Source: Hymenobacter oligotrophus (lineage in GTDB: Bacteria; Bacteroidota; Bacteroidia; Cytophagales; Hymenobacteraceae). Taken from it: a stretch of DNA of 64,000 nucleotides. A program made the translations under genes and the position numbers. Positions 35,805 to 43,707 of this stretch are shown here, piece after piece (position 1 is the first letter of the stretch; each line of letters opens with the position of its first letter). The notes under the pieces are model-generated. The model was not told the origin of the DNA, ran no database searches, and saw only the letters and a program-made list of their open reading frames with translations. The stretch covers positions 1,860,001-1,924,000 of the forward strand of contig NZ_CP032317.1 of the NCBI RefSeq assembly GCF_003574965.1, in the 5' to 3' direction.

Positions 35805-35841
35805 ATTAGAGCCGCGTGAGAATCGGATTAGAAAAAATTAG
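35805..35841 (-). promoter_or_regulatory. Operator-like array upstream of the efflux operon
   Basis: ATTAG at 35805, the degenerate GTGAG at 35816, then ATTAG at 35827 and 35837: spacing 11/11/10, identical to the 35466 array. It begins 37 bases before the ATG of the small membrane protein gene. Confidence 0.65.
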
Positions 35842-35946
35842 AAGGGCATGCGGCAAGTGCGTTTGCCGGGCGTGTCGCGCCTTAACACGGCCTGTTGAGC
35901 ATGTTGCGCTTGGAGCAAGGTACCGCGGCATTTCACCGGGTAGTGT

Positions 35947-36242
35947 TATCATCCTGAGCCTGAGCGAAGGGCCTTATCGAAACCTCACCCCCCGGCCCCC
36001 CTCCAGAAGAGAGGGGAGCTAGGCGACCTAGGGCCGTTGTCATGTCGAGCAGGGCGAGACATCTGGGGTGCTGACGCTTGATAGCATCCACTCCCCTCTC
36101 TTCGGGAGAGAAGCTTGCCGCGTAGGGGTCCCGTGAGGTTCAACGAAGCAGGCGTGATAAGGTCCTTCGGCTGGCGCCTCAGGATGACATAACAATAGTA
36201 TCGGGCGTCAACTCGCAGATGTCTCGCTTTGCTCGACATGAC
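35947..36242. repeat. Mosaic of three intergenic inverted repeats, two interleaved
   Basis: Arm A 35947-35978 (TCATCCTGAGC...CCTTATC) pairs imperfectly with 36156-36188. Arm C 36039-36065 (GTCATGTCGAGC...GACATCTG) pairs with 36216-36242 in 25 of 27 positions. Inside A are B arms: AACCTCAC (about 35980) with GTGAGGTT (36133-36140), and AAGAGAGGGGAG (36007-36018) with CTCCCCTCTCTT (36091-36102). The A and C pairs cross rather than nest. No gene is present in this 505-base gap between the kinase and the efflux operon. Confidence 0.7.
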
Positions 36243-36273
36243 AAGCCGTACTCGCCCTGACAAGCCCTAGGTG

Positions 36274-37668
36274 CTAGTGGGCCGCTTTGGGCTCGGCAGC
36301 CGCTACGTATGCCGGCAGCCGCACGGTAGCGGTGGTGCCCTGCCCCGGCTCCGAGCTTAGGGTAAGCTCGCCTTTATGCAAGCGTACTACTTTTTGCGTG
36401 ATGGGCAGGCCAATGCCGTAACCGGGCTGCGCGCGGCCGTTTTCGGCCCGAAACAGCGGCTCGAAAACGCGCTGCAAGGCCTGTGGCTCGATGCCAATGC
36501 CTTCATCGGCAACGGTTACGAGCAGGGTTTTGCGGTTGTGGTAACCCAGCTGCACCGTTACGGGCTTGCCGGAGTACTTGCAGGCGTTGTCGAGGAGGTT
36601 GAAGAGGGCGGTGGTGAGCAGGTGCTCGTTGCCCAGCACCATAAAGGGGTCCTCGAGGTCGTCGGGCAGGTAGCCGAAGTGCAGCTGCACCGCGCAATTG
36701 GTGTGCTTGGCCGTGCAGTAATCAATGGCTTGGGTTAGGCACTCATCCAGGCGCACGGGGTTGCGCTTGAAGCTGGTCTCGTCGGCTTTGGCGAGGGCCA
36801 ACAGGCCGTTGGTCAACTCAATAATGCGGCGCAGCTCCTCGATGGACGACTGCATGCTGCGCTTGGCCTCGGTTAAATCGGTGTCGTAGCTCAGGGAGGT
36901 TTCGAGGGTACCTAGGGCGTTGGCCAGCGGCGTGCGCAGCTCGTGCGAGGCGTGGGCCACAAAGCTTTTGTGGGCGTCGAAGGCCTGCTCCAGCCCCTCG
37001 AGCATGCGGTTGAACGTAATGGCCAGCTGAGCAATTTCATCCTTTTGGTTGCCCTCGTGCACGCGCTGCCCTAAGTTGGAGGCCGTAATGCGGCGCACCT
37101 CGCGCACGATGCGCGCAATCGGCTTCAGCGACTCTTCGGCGAAGTACCAGCCGGCCACCACCGTGAGGGCCAGCGCGCCAATGTTGCCCACCAGCAAAAT
37201 CAGCAGCAGCTTGCCCAGTTGCTCGTGGCCTACTTCGTCGTGGCCGGCGGCAAAAATGCGGTAGCCCTGTCCGCGGTGCTCGTAGTACGCGCCCAGGCAC
37301 TCGCGCCCGTCGTACCAAAATGCTACTTGGTGGTTGGGCTGAATCTGACTTAAATGCGCTCGGTTGCCGCGTTGGTCGATGTGGTCGTCGGAGGCGTAAA
37401 TAAGTTGCCCCTGCGGACCGAAAATGCTGATTTGCTCGCCGGCGTGCGTCACCAAATCGCGCCGCCGAAACGCGCTCAAAATACCGCTGCGCAAATTGTC
37501 GCGCTCGAGCAGAATGCGGCCCGTAAGCTCCACTTTACCCGCCAAGCGGTTATGAAACTTCTTTTCGCGCGTGGCAGCATTGAAGTAATAAATGAACAGC
37601 GAAAAACACAGCTGAATAGCCAGCACCAGCAGCGTAAAGCGCAGAATCAGTTTATTACGAATCAGCAT
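36274..37668 (-). CDS. Sensor histidine kinase (EnvZ/CusS-like)
   Basis: 464 residues. TM1 at about 8-28, a periplasmic sensor region to about 150, TM2 at about 152-175, HAMP (about 176-228), HisKA with phosphoacceptor His242 in SHELRTPLANALG, and HATPase_c with NLLDNACKYSG, VADEGIGIEPQAL and GYGIGLPITQKVVRLH. It autophosphorylates and passes phosphate to the regulator encoded 117 bases upstream. The signal is unknown; position next to an efflux operon suggests metal, drug or envelope stress. Transcribed after the regulator gene. Confidence 0.95.
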   Translation of the reverse strand: MLIRNKLILRFTLLVLAIQLCFSLFIYYFNAATREKKFHNRLAGKVELTGRILLERDNLRSGILSAFRRRDLVTHAGEQISIFGPQGQLIYASDDHIDQRGNRAHLSQIQPNHQVAFWYDGRECLGAYYEHRGQGYRIFAAGHDEVGHEQLGKLLLILLVGNIGALALTVVAGWYFAEESLKPIARIVREVRRITASNLGQRVHEGNQKDEIAQLAITFNRMLEGLEQAFDAHKSFVAHASHELRTPLANALGTLETSLSYDTDLTEAKRSMQSSIEELRRIIELTNGLLALAKADETSFKRNPVRLDECLTQAIDYCTAKHTNCAVQLHFGYLPDDLEDPFMVLGNEHLLTTALFNLLDNACKYSGKPVTVQLGYHNRKTLLVTVADEGIGIEPQALQRVFEPLFRAENGRAQPGYGIGLPITQKVVRLHKGELTLSSEPGQGTTATVRLPAYVAAAEPKAAH

Positions 37669-37671
37669 TTT

Positions 37672-37780
37672 TATAAATTAAAAATTAAGAATCAACAATT
37701 AAAAATTATTTGACGGACACACCTTACTGGCTTTTGAATGATAAATAAGTTGAAGCGGTGGTATTTGTCATTTTTAATTC
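37672..37780. repeat. AT-rich AATTAAAAATT repeats between regulator and kinase genes
   Basis: The gap contains AATTAAAAATTAAGAATC and AATTAAAAATTATTTG (37678-37709) and a further TTTTTAATTC copy in reverse (about 37770-37779). Much lower GC than the surroundings. Possibly a low-complexity dispersed repeat; no gene. Confidence 0.45.
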
Positions 37781-37785
37781 ACCAA

Positions 37786-38463
37786 TCATCCCTCGCGCAT
37801 GGTGTAGCCCATGCCTACCACCGTATGAATAAGCTTGGGCGTGAAATCTTTGTCGATCTTTTTGCGCAGGTAGCTCACGTACACGTCAATGATGTTGGTG
37901 TTCGTGTCGAAGTTCAGCTCCCACACCCGCTCGGTAATATCCACGCGGGTTACGGTTTTCCCGCGGTTGAGCAGCAGGTACTCGAGCAAAGAATATTCGC
38001 GGGTGGTGAGGTCGATGCGCTGACCCGCACGGGTTACGTAACGGCCGTCGAGGTTGAGTTCGAGGTCGGCCATGCGCAAAACGCGTTTGGCCGTGGCGGC
38101 CTCGTGGTTGCGCTTACCTAGGGCCCGAACGCGCATCAGCAACTCCCTGAACTCGAAGGGCTTTACGAGGTAATCGTCGGCGCCGGCCTCAAAACCGGCC
38201 ACTTTGTCGTCGAGGCTATCGAGGGCCGTGAGCATGAGCACGGGCACGTGGGCGTCGTGCTCGCGCAATTGGCGGCACAGCTCAAACCCGTTGATGTAGG
38301 GCAGGTTTACGTCGAGAATAACCACATCGTAGCGGTTGCGCTCGAGCAACGATTTGCCCACGCGGCCGTCGTAAGCCACCTCAATCTCGTAGGCCTCGTT
38401 TTCGAACCCTTTCCGGATAAACGAAGCCAGCTTGGGCTCGTCCTCAACCAACAATAGCTTCAT
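37786..38463 (-). CDS. OmpR/PhoB-family response regulator
   Basis: 225 residues from the ATG at 38463 (MKLLLVEDEP); the longer frame has no sensible N-terminus. Receiver: the acidic pair in VEDEP, Asp51 in VVILDVNLPYINGF, Thr in MLTALDS, Lys in YLVKPFEF. The C-terminal winged helix has DLTTREYSLLEYLLLNRGKTVTR, NIIDVYVSYLRKKID and HTVVGMGYTMRE. Forms a two-component pair with the kinase at 36274. The tandem ATTAG arrays in front of the efflux genes are good candidate binding sites (inference). Confidence 0.96.
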   Translation of the reverse strand: MKLLLVEDEPKLASFIRKGFENEAYEIEVAYDGRVGKSLLERNRYDVVILDVNLPYINGFELCRQLREHDAHVPVLMLTALDSLDDKVAGFEAGADDYLVKPFEFRELLMRVRALGKRNHEAATAKRVLRMADLELNLDGRYVTRAGQRIDLTTREYSLLEYLLLNRGKTVTRVDITERVWELNFDTNTNIIDVYVSYLRKKIDKDFTPKLIHTVVGMGYTMREG

Positions 38464-38499
38464 AAGCGCGGGGCTTGGCACAGCGGCAGTGGCCGTGCA

Positions 38500-38507
38500 C
38501 AAAGGTA
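38500..38507 (-). promoter_or_regulatory. -7 box of the regulator gene
   Basis: TACCTTTG on the minus strand (38507 to 38500), an exact match to TAnnTTTG, 36 bases upstream of the regulator ATG. The upstream TTG is 27 bases away, longer than usual. Confidence 0.45.
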
Positions 38508-38640
38508 AGTGGCCGCCTTTCTGTGAGTCGCCGCCAAGAGTACCGCTAGCTGCCCGCAAAGTTTCGCGTATTGCCGAGTTTTCGTTATCGTTGGCTTCTG
38601 CTCCTAGCTAACGTAAATCCAACACCTAAGCTCCTGCCGC

Positions 38641-38862
38641 ATGAAGACGTTGCTCACCTTCTGGAAACTGCTGTACCTGCTGCTGGGTGGCTTGGTGCTG
38701 GCCGGCCTAGGCGTGTTTTTTAAGGTGGCCAACCTGTCGCCGTTGCTGGCCGATGGCGGCTTATTGCTGGGCCTCAGCTGCGCCTTACTAGCCAAAGTGC
38801 TGTTGCTGCTGTTGTTTGTGCGTTGGGGCTGGCGCGTAAACCGCCAGCTGCTCGATGCTTAA
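38641..38862 (+). CDS. Mini membrane protein, GldL-N-like (73 aa)
   Basis: 73 residues, two membrane spans (LLYLLLGGLVLAGLGVFF and LLLGLSCALLAKVLLLLLFV) joined by a short loop KVANLSPLLADGG. The FFK...G-LLLGL layout resembles the two-helix unit of the next gene and of GldL, the gliding-motility/type IX secretion motor protein, but without the characteristic HW. It is followed after 64 bases by the clearer copy. Probably an inner-membrane protein; function unknown. Confidence 0.65.
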   Translation: MKTLLTFWKLLYLLLGGLVLAGLGVFFKVANLSPLLADGGLLLGLSCALLAKVLLLLLFVRWGWRVNRQLLDA

Positions 38863-38926
38863 CTTCAAGCCCGGTTGCCCAACGGCAAACCTTTCATCTT
38901 TGCGTTTCACAAAATCATTTATACCA

Positions 38927-39142
38927 ATGAATCAGCTGTTTACTTACCGCGCGCTGTTTGGAATTCTGTTGCTCGGCGTGCCCATCGTGGTGGTGGGTGC
39001 GCTGTTCAAAATTCAGCACTGGCAAGGCGGCGACGCGCTCATTACGGCCGGTTTGGTAACGGAAGCCCTAGCGTTTGCGGGCATTGCGGCGCGGCTGCTG
39101 CTGCCCCGCGCGGTGCTGCGCTCCGGCCACGAGCCCCGGTAG
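38927..39142 (+). CDS. Stand-alone GldL N-terminal-like membrane protein (71 aa)
   Basis: 71 residues from the ATG at 38927. The core VGALFKIQHWQGGDALITAGLVTEALAF matches the two-helix N-terminal unit of GldL (pattern GALFKxxHWxG, then GLxTEA), the inner-membrane motor subunit of the type IX secretion/gliding system. Normal GldL is over 200 residues with a periplasmic tail; this protein ends after the second helix with LLLPRAVLRSGHEPR. It cannot replace GldL alone. Possibly a regulator or relic of the family. Convergent with the DMT transporter. Confidence 0.72.
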   Translation: MNQLFTYRALFGILLLGVPIVVVGALFKIQHWQGGDALITAGLVTEALAFAGIAARLLLPRAVLRSGHEPR

Positions 39143-39158
39143 CGGTTACGCGCCTAGG

Positions 39159-40103
39159 TCAGTCCTGCACCGGCTCAAGCGGCACTTCCTTCCCTATCAC
39201 GGTTTTGTGCTTGGGTTTCTGGCTGACGAGCCACACGCCCACGAAAATCAGTGCGCCTTGCAAGGCCCGGCCCCACGTGAGGTGGTCTTTGCCTAGGGCC
39301 ACGGCAATGAGCACGGCCAGAATGGGTTGCAGGTAAATGTACACGCCCAGCAGCGCCGGCGACGCGTGCTTCAGGGCCCAGTTGTTGAGCAGGTAGGCCA
39401 CCACGGTCACCATCAGAATCATGTACACGATAACCACCCAGATGCGCAGCGGCAGCTCGGCATAATCGGGGGCCAGGGCTTGCCGCAACCCGAAAGGCAC
39501 CACAATAAACGCCCCCACCAAAAAGCTGCGCGCCAGCACCGTAAACGCGTGGTACTTGCGCATGAGCGGCGCTACCAGCACCAGGTACAACCCGAAGAAG
39601 GTGGCGTTCAGCAAAATCAGCAGGTTACCTAGGGCCGCCGATTGGCCTGCGGCCCCGGCCGGCCCCCGGCTCAGGATTACCATGGCCGCCCCGGCCCCGG
39701 CCAGGCCAATACCGAGGGCGCGCTTCAGGGTGATTCGCTCGCCGAGCAGCACCACCGAGGCCAGCACCACCACAATGGGCGAAATGGTTTGCACCAACGA
39801 GGCGCTGATGGGCGTGGTGAGGTTGAGCCCGCCGAAAAACAGCAGCTGGTTCAGTCCAATGCCCGAAATGCCGCACAAAACGGACCGTATGTTATCGGCC
39901 CGCCCCGTAATGCGCTCCTTGGCAAACACCCGCGCCAGCACCTCGAACACCACCGCGGCCGATACCACGCGCAGCACCACAATGCCGTACGGCCCCACGT
40001 ATTGCGGCATTACTTCCTTGGAAAGGCTGTAGTTGGCAGCGTAAATCAGCGACACGACGAACAGCGCGGCGTGCACGCGCAGCGGGTTGGAGGGCTGATT
40101 CAC
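39159..40103 (-). CDS. DMT-superfamily transporter (EamA)
   Basis: 314 residues, about ten membrane helices in two EamA repeats. First repeat: LFVVSLIYAANYSLSKEV, then LRVVSAAVVFEVLARVFAKE and PIVVVLASVVLLGERITLKRALGIGLAGAGA. Second: PALLGVYIYLQPILAVLIAVALGKDHLTWGRALQGALIFVGVWLV. Members export or import metabolites such as amino acids or nucleotide sugars; specificity unknown. The gene ends 16 bases from the convergent mini-protein gene, with CCTAGG in the gap (39153) and two more inside (39292, 39628). Confidence 0.93.
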   Translation of the reverse strand: MNQPSNPLRVHAALFVVSLIYAANYSLSKEVMPQYVGPYGIVVLRVVSAAVVFEVLARVFAKERITGRADNIRSVLCGISGIGLNQLLFFGGLNLTTPISASLVQTISPIVVVLASVVLLGERITLKRALGIGLAGAGAAMVILSRGPAGAAGQSAALGNLLILLNATFFGLYLVLVAPLMRKYHAFTVLARSFLVGAFIVVPFGLRQALAPDYAELPLRIWVVIVYMILMVTVVAYLLNNWALKHASPALLGVYIYLQPILAVLIAVALGKDHLTWGRALQGALIFVGVWLVSQKPKHKTVIGKEVPLEPVQD

Positions 40104-40146
40104 GCAAGGAGGGCTAGGTGGATGAAGCCGCGAAGATACGGTGCCC

Positions 40147-40245
40147 GCAGCGCGAACTTTCCGTTCGCGTATTGTTGCACGACGTTTAGCACAACATCGC
40201 AGCGCCGGCGACGCGCGAGCGGAAAGTTCGCGCGTCGCCGGCGCT
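40147..40245. repeat. Compound palindromic element
   Basis: CGCGAACTTTCCGTTCGCG (40151-40169) is inversely repeated at 40214-40232. The latter is the loop region of a second, perfect 18-bp hairpin (40201-40218 / 40228-40245). It lies between divergent genes and shares the GCAGCGCG/GTAGCGCG core of other elements in the window. Confidence 0.7.
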
Positions 40246-40268
40246 ACCTTGCGCGTATTGCATCTTCT

Positions 40269-41579
40269 ATGAACTCACTTTTCGACCCACCCGCCGACCA
40301 ACCGCGGCCCGGCGCCCCGCTGGCCGAACGCCTTCGCCCCCGTACGTTGGCCGAGTACGTGGGCCAGCAGCACCTCATTGGCGAGGGCGGCGTGCTGCGC
40401 CGCTACCTCGAGGCCGGTCGTTTGCCTTCGCTGATTTTGTGGGGCCCGCCGGGCGTGGGCAAAACCACCCTGGCCCACTTGCTGGCCGCGCAGCTAAAGC
40501 TGCCGTTTGTGGCCCTCAGCGCCATCAACGCCGGCGTGAAAGACGTACGCGACGTGATTCAGCAGGCCAAGTCGCGGCGCGGCACCATTTTGTTTATCGA
40601 CGAAATCCACCGCTTCAGCAAGTCGCAGCAAGATGCGCTGCTGGGGGCCGTGGAGCAGGGCATTGTTACGCTGGTGGGCGCCACCACCGAAAACCCTTCG
40701 TTCGAGGTAATACCGGCCATCCTGAGCCGGGCCCAGGTGTACGTGCTCGAGGCCCTAGGTAAAGACGAGCTAACCGGCCTCGTGGACCGGGCCCTGCGCG
40801 ACGACGAAGCGCTGCGCCGCCGGCCCGTGCGCCTCGAAAGCTACGACGCGCTGCTGCGCATTTCGGGCGGCGATGCGCGCAAGCTGCTCAACCTGCTCGA
40901 AATAGTGGTGCAGGCGGCCAAGGCCAACCCCGAAACCGGCGAAGTCGTCATCAACGACGAGGTGGTGCAGCAGCTGGCCCAGCAAAACCTCTCGCGCTAC
41001 GACAAAGGCGGCGAAATGCACTACGATGTCATTTCGGCCTTTATCAAGAGCATTCGGGGCTCCGACCCCAACGCGGCGCTTTACTATCTGGCCGTAATGC
41101 TCGAGGGCGGCGAGGACCCCAAATTTATTGCCCGGCGCCTGCTCATCCTGGCTTCGGAAGACGTAGGCAACGCCAACCCCAACGCCCTGCTGCTGGCGCA
41201 AAACACGTTTCAGGCCGTTACGGTTATCGGCATGCCCGAGTCGGATATTATCCTAGGTCAGTGCGTGGTGTATTTGGCTACCTCGCCCAAGAGCAATGCC
41301 TCGTACACGGCCATTCGGGAGGCGCGGGCTTTTGTGCGGCAAAACGGCGTGGCCGCGGTGCCGCTGCAATTGCGCAACGCCCCCACCAAGCTCATGAAGC
41401 AGCTGAACTACGGCGCCGAGTACCACTACTCGCACGACGGCGAAGGCAACTTCGTGTTCCAGGAGTTCATGCCCGATGGCCTCGGCAACAAGCGCTTCTA
41501 CACGCCCGGCGACAACCCCACCGAAGCCAAAATGCTGGAGCGCCTGCGCTATTGGTGGGGCGAGAAGTATGGTTACTAG
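40269..41579 (+). CDS. rarA: Replication-associated recombination protein A (MgsA/RarA)
   Basis: 436 residues from the ATG at 40269. AAA+ clamp-loader-like ATPase: Walker A GPPGVGKTTLAHLLA, Walker B TILFIDEIHRFSKSQQDALL, sensor 1 VGATTENPSFEV, sensor 2 SGGDARKLLNLLE, then the conserved tetramerisation C-terminus (ISAFIKSIRGSDPNAALYYLA, RRLLILASEDVGNANP). Acts at stalled replication forks with SSB and RecA. A TACCTTGC -7-like sequence lies 16 bases before the ATG, partly overlapping the palindromic element. Confidence 0.96.
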   Translation: MNSLFDPPADQPRPGAPLAERLRPRTLAEYVGQQHLIGEGGVLRRYLEAGRLPSLILWGPPGVGKTTLAHLLAAQLKLPFVALSAINAGVKDVRDVIQQAKSRRGTILFIDEIHRFSKSQQDALLGAVEQGIVTLVGATTENPSFEVIPAILSRAQVYVLEALGKDELTGLVDRALRDDEALRRRPVRLESYDALLRISGGDARKLLNLLEIVVQAAKANPETGEVVINDEVVQQLAQQNLSRYDKGGEMHYDVISAFIKSIRGSDPNAALYYLAVMLEGGEDPKFIARRLLILASEDVGNANPNALLLAQNTFQAVTVIGMPESDIILGQCVVYLATSPKSNASYTAIREARAFVRQNGVAAVPLQLRNAPTKLMKQLNYGAEYHYSHDGEGNFVFQEFMPDGLGNKRFYTPGDNPTEAKMLERLRYWWGEKYGY

Positions 41580-41599
41580 CTGATACAGAACTCAAAGCT

Positions 41600-41640
41600 C
41601 CCCTCCTCAGATGAGGAGGGGACGGCGCAGCTTTAGCTGC
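41600..41640. repeat. Intergenic double-hairpin repeat
   Basis: CCCCTCCTCA / TGAGGAGGGG (41600-41609 / 41612-41621) followed by GCAGC-TTTA-GCTGC (41627-41640). It begins 20 bases after the rarA stop and lacks a T-run. The composition is like the B arms at 36.0 kb. Confidence 0.55.
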
Positions 41641-41769
41641 GGCTGGGGTGGTTGACGGGCGTCCGCGCCGTCAGAACAATTCTTATCTGCTTCATTAACG
41701 GCTATTGCAACATTCTGACCTAGACGTGGACTGGCGCAAGCCTTGGCGCCGAGCACCATTCGACACTAC

Positions 41770-41805
41770 TTTGTGCAACCCGCTACCAAAACCCTTCTAC
41801 TTTTG
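41770..41805 (+). promoter_or_regulatory. Probable sppA promoter
   Basis: TTTG (41770-41773), 24-base spacer, TACTTTTG (41798-41805) matching TAnnTTTG. The ATG is 33 bases downstream. Confidence 0.5.
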
Positions 41806-41838
41806 TTTATTAGCCGCTGATACCCTTCTTCCTCAACA

Positions 41839-43602
41839 ATGCGTCAATTTCTTAAATACGTACTGGCTACCATCGTCGGGCTGATCCTGTTCTCGGTGGT
41901 GGGCCTGTTCTTGTTCGTTGCCATGGTGGCTGCCCTGGGTAGCTCGGCCGACGAAGTAACCGTGGCCAGCAACTCGGTGCTGGAGCTGAAGCTTGACAAA
42001 CCGATTACCGAGCGCAAGCAGGAGGCCGAGTTCACGCCCTTCGGCGCGGGCAACGCCTCCATAGGCCTCGTCAACCTGAAAGAAGCCATCGGCCGGGCCA
42101 AAACCGACGACGACATCCGCGGCATTTTGCTGAACCTGGATGTGGTATCGGGCGGCATGGCCTCGCTGGAGGAAGTACGCGACGCGCTGATCGACTTCAA
42201 GAAATCGGGCAAGTTTGTGGTGGCCTACCACGAAACCGGCTCCGAGAAAGGCTACTACCTGTCGTCGGTGGCCGACGAGGTGTACCTGCACCCGCAAGGC
42301 CTGCTTGAGTTCAACGGCTTGTCGTCGGAGGTGTTTTTCTACAAGCGCTTGTTCGATAAGCTGGGCGTAGAGCCGTTTATCTTCCGGGTGGGCTCGTTTA
42401 AGAGCGCCGTGGAGCCCTACATGCGCGAGAATTTTTCTGACTCGGCCCGTTACCAAACGGTGTCGTTCCTGAACTCCATCAACAACCACACCGTGCAGCA
42501 AATTGCCGCCGCGCGCAAGCTGCCGGTTGCCCGCCTCAAGGCCGTGCAAGACTCCATGCTGGTGCACAACGCCGAGGACGCCAAGCGCTACGGCTTGGTA
42601 ACCAAGCTGGGCTACTACGACGAAGTGCTCGACTACATGCGCGGCAAGCTGAAGCTAGACAAAGAAAAAAAGCCGAGCATCGTGAGCCTCAGCACGTACA
42701 GCAAGGCCGAGAAAGACGACGAGGAAGCCACCAGCAGCAACCGCATTGCCGTTATTTACGCCGAAGGCGACATCGTGAGCGGCAAAGGCGGCGAGGAAAG
42801 CATCGGTGGCACAAAGTTCGCCGAGGCCATCCGCAAAGCCCGCCTCGATAAAAAGGTGAAAGCCATTGTGCTGCGCATCAACTCGCCCGGCGGCTCGGCT
42901 TTGGCCTCGGATGTGATGTACCGCGAGGTGCTGCTGGCCAAGAAAGAGAAGCCGGTAATTGCCTCGATGTCGGACGTGGCGGCCTCGGGCGGGTACTACC
43001 TGGCCATGGGTTGCGACGCCATTGTGGCCCACCCCAACACCATCACCGGCTCGATTGGCGTGTTTGGCGTGCTGCCCAACCTAGGGCCGCTGCTCTCCGA
43101 TAAGCTCGGCATCACCGTCGACCGCGTAACCACCGGCAAGTTCTCCGATATCCCAACGGTAACGCGCCGCCTCACGCCCTTCGAGCAGCAGCAACTGCAG
43201 CGCGAGGTAGAGCGCACCTACGCCGATTTCACCAGTAAGGCAGCCCTAGGTCGGAAAATGCCCGTGGAGCGCCTGCGCCGCTTGGCCTCGGGCCGGGTGT
43301 GGTCGGGCACCGAGGCCAAGGAACGCGGCTTGGTTGACGTACTCGGCGACTTCGACGACGCCGTGGCCATGGCCGCCAAGCGCGCCAAGCTCGACAAAGG
43401 CGACTATCGCCTGCAGAGCCTGCCCCGCCGCAAATCGGCCTTCGAAAGCTTCATGAGCTTCTTCGGCGACTCGGAAGAGGCCGAAGCCCGCGCCCTAAAG
43501 GCCAAGCTCGGCCCGCTGTTCCCGATTTACGAGCAGTACCGCACCGTTACGCAGATGCAGGGCGTGCAAGCCCGCCTGCCCTACGAGTTGCAGATTCAGT
43601 AA
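41839..43602 (+). CDS. sppA: Signal peptide peptidase SppA (67-kDa type)
   Basis: 587 residues with an N-terminal membrane anchor ([27 protein letters not shown]). Two tandem ClpP-like S49 domains. The catalytic Lys is in the N-terminal half ([17 protein letters not shown]) and the nucleophilic Ser in the C-terminal half ([13 protein letters not shown]), with [17 protein letters not shown] and [11 protein letters not shown]. Length fits the E. coli-type tetrameric enzyme that degrades released signal peptides at the inner membrane. Ends 73 bases before the PNP hairpin. Confidence 0.95.
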   Translation: MRQFLKYVLATIVGLILFSVVGLFLFVAMVAALGSSADEVTVASNSVLELKLDKPITERKQEAEFTPFGAGNASIGLVNLKEAIGRAKTDDDIRGILLNLDVVSGGMASLEEVRDALIDFKKSGKFVVAYHETGSEKGYYLSSVADEVYLHPQGLLEFNGLSSEVFFYKRLFDKLGVEPFIFRVGSFKSAVEPYMRENFSDSARYQTVSFLNSINNHTVQQIAAARKLPVARLKAVQDSMLVHNAEDAKRYGLVTKLGYYDEVLDYMRGKLKLDKEKKPSIVSLSTYSKAEKDDEEATSSNRIAVIYAEGDIVSGKGGEESIGGTKFAEAIRKARLDKKVKAIVLRINSPGGSALASDVMYREVLLAKKEKPVIASMSDVAASGGYYLAMGCDAIVAHPNTITGSIGVFGVLPNLGPLLSDKLGITVDRVTTGKFSDIPTVTRRLTPFEQQQLQREVERTYADFTSKAALGRKMPVERLRRLASGRVWSGTEAKERGLVDVLGDFDDAVAMAAKRAKLDKGDYRLQSLPRRKSAFESFMSFFGDSEEAEARALKAKLGPLFPIYEQYRTVTQMQGVQARLPYELQIQ

Positions 43603-43645
43603 ACGCCACGACCGGGCTTGATAAAAATCAGCCCGCGCCTAAACG

Positions 43646-43674
43646 TTGCGAAGCTCAACTTAAAGCTACTTTTA
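43646..43674 (+). promoter_or_regulatory. Possible PNP promoter just upstream of the hairpin
   Basis: TTG (43646-43648), 18-base spacer, TACTTTTA (43667-43674). If used, transcription would begin at or inside the left arm of the hairpin at 43676. Confidence 0.4.
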
Positions 43675-43675
43675 C

Positions 43676-43707
43676 GCGCCGCCGGCACTTGTCGGCGGCG
43701 CTTTTTT
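43676..43707 (+). terminator. Hairpin plus T6 touching the PNP start codon
   Basis: Perfect 9-bp stem GCGCCGCCG / CGGCGGCGC (43676-43684 / 43693-43701), loop GCACTTGT, then six Ts (43702-43707) and the ATG at 43708. Terminator for sppA or a leader attenuator. Confidence 0.7.

Noticed and set aside
35947-36242. CRISPR-like or insertion-sequence remnant
   Set aside because: The repeats are inverted and non-periodic, with no spacers and no transposase frame.
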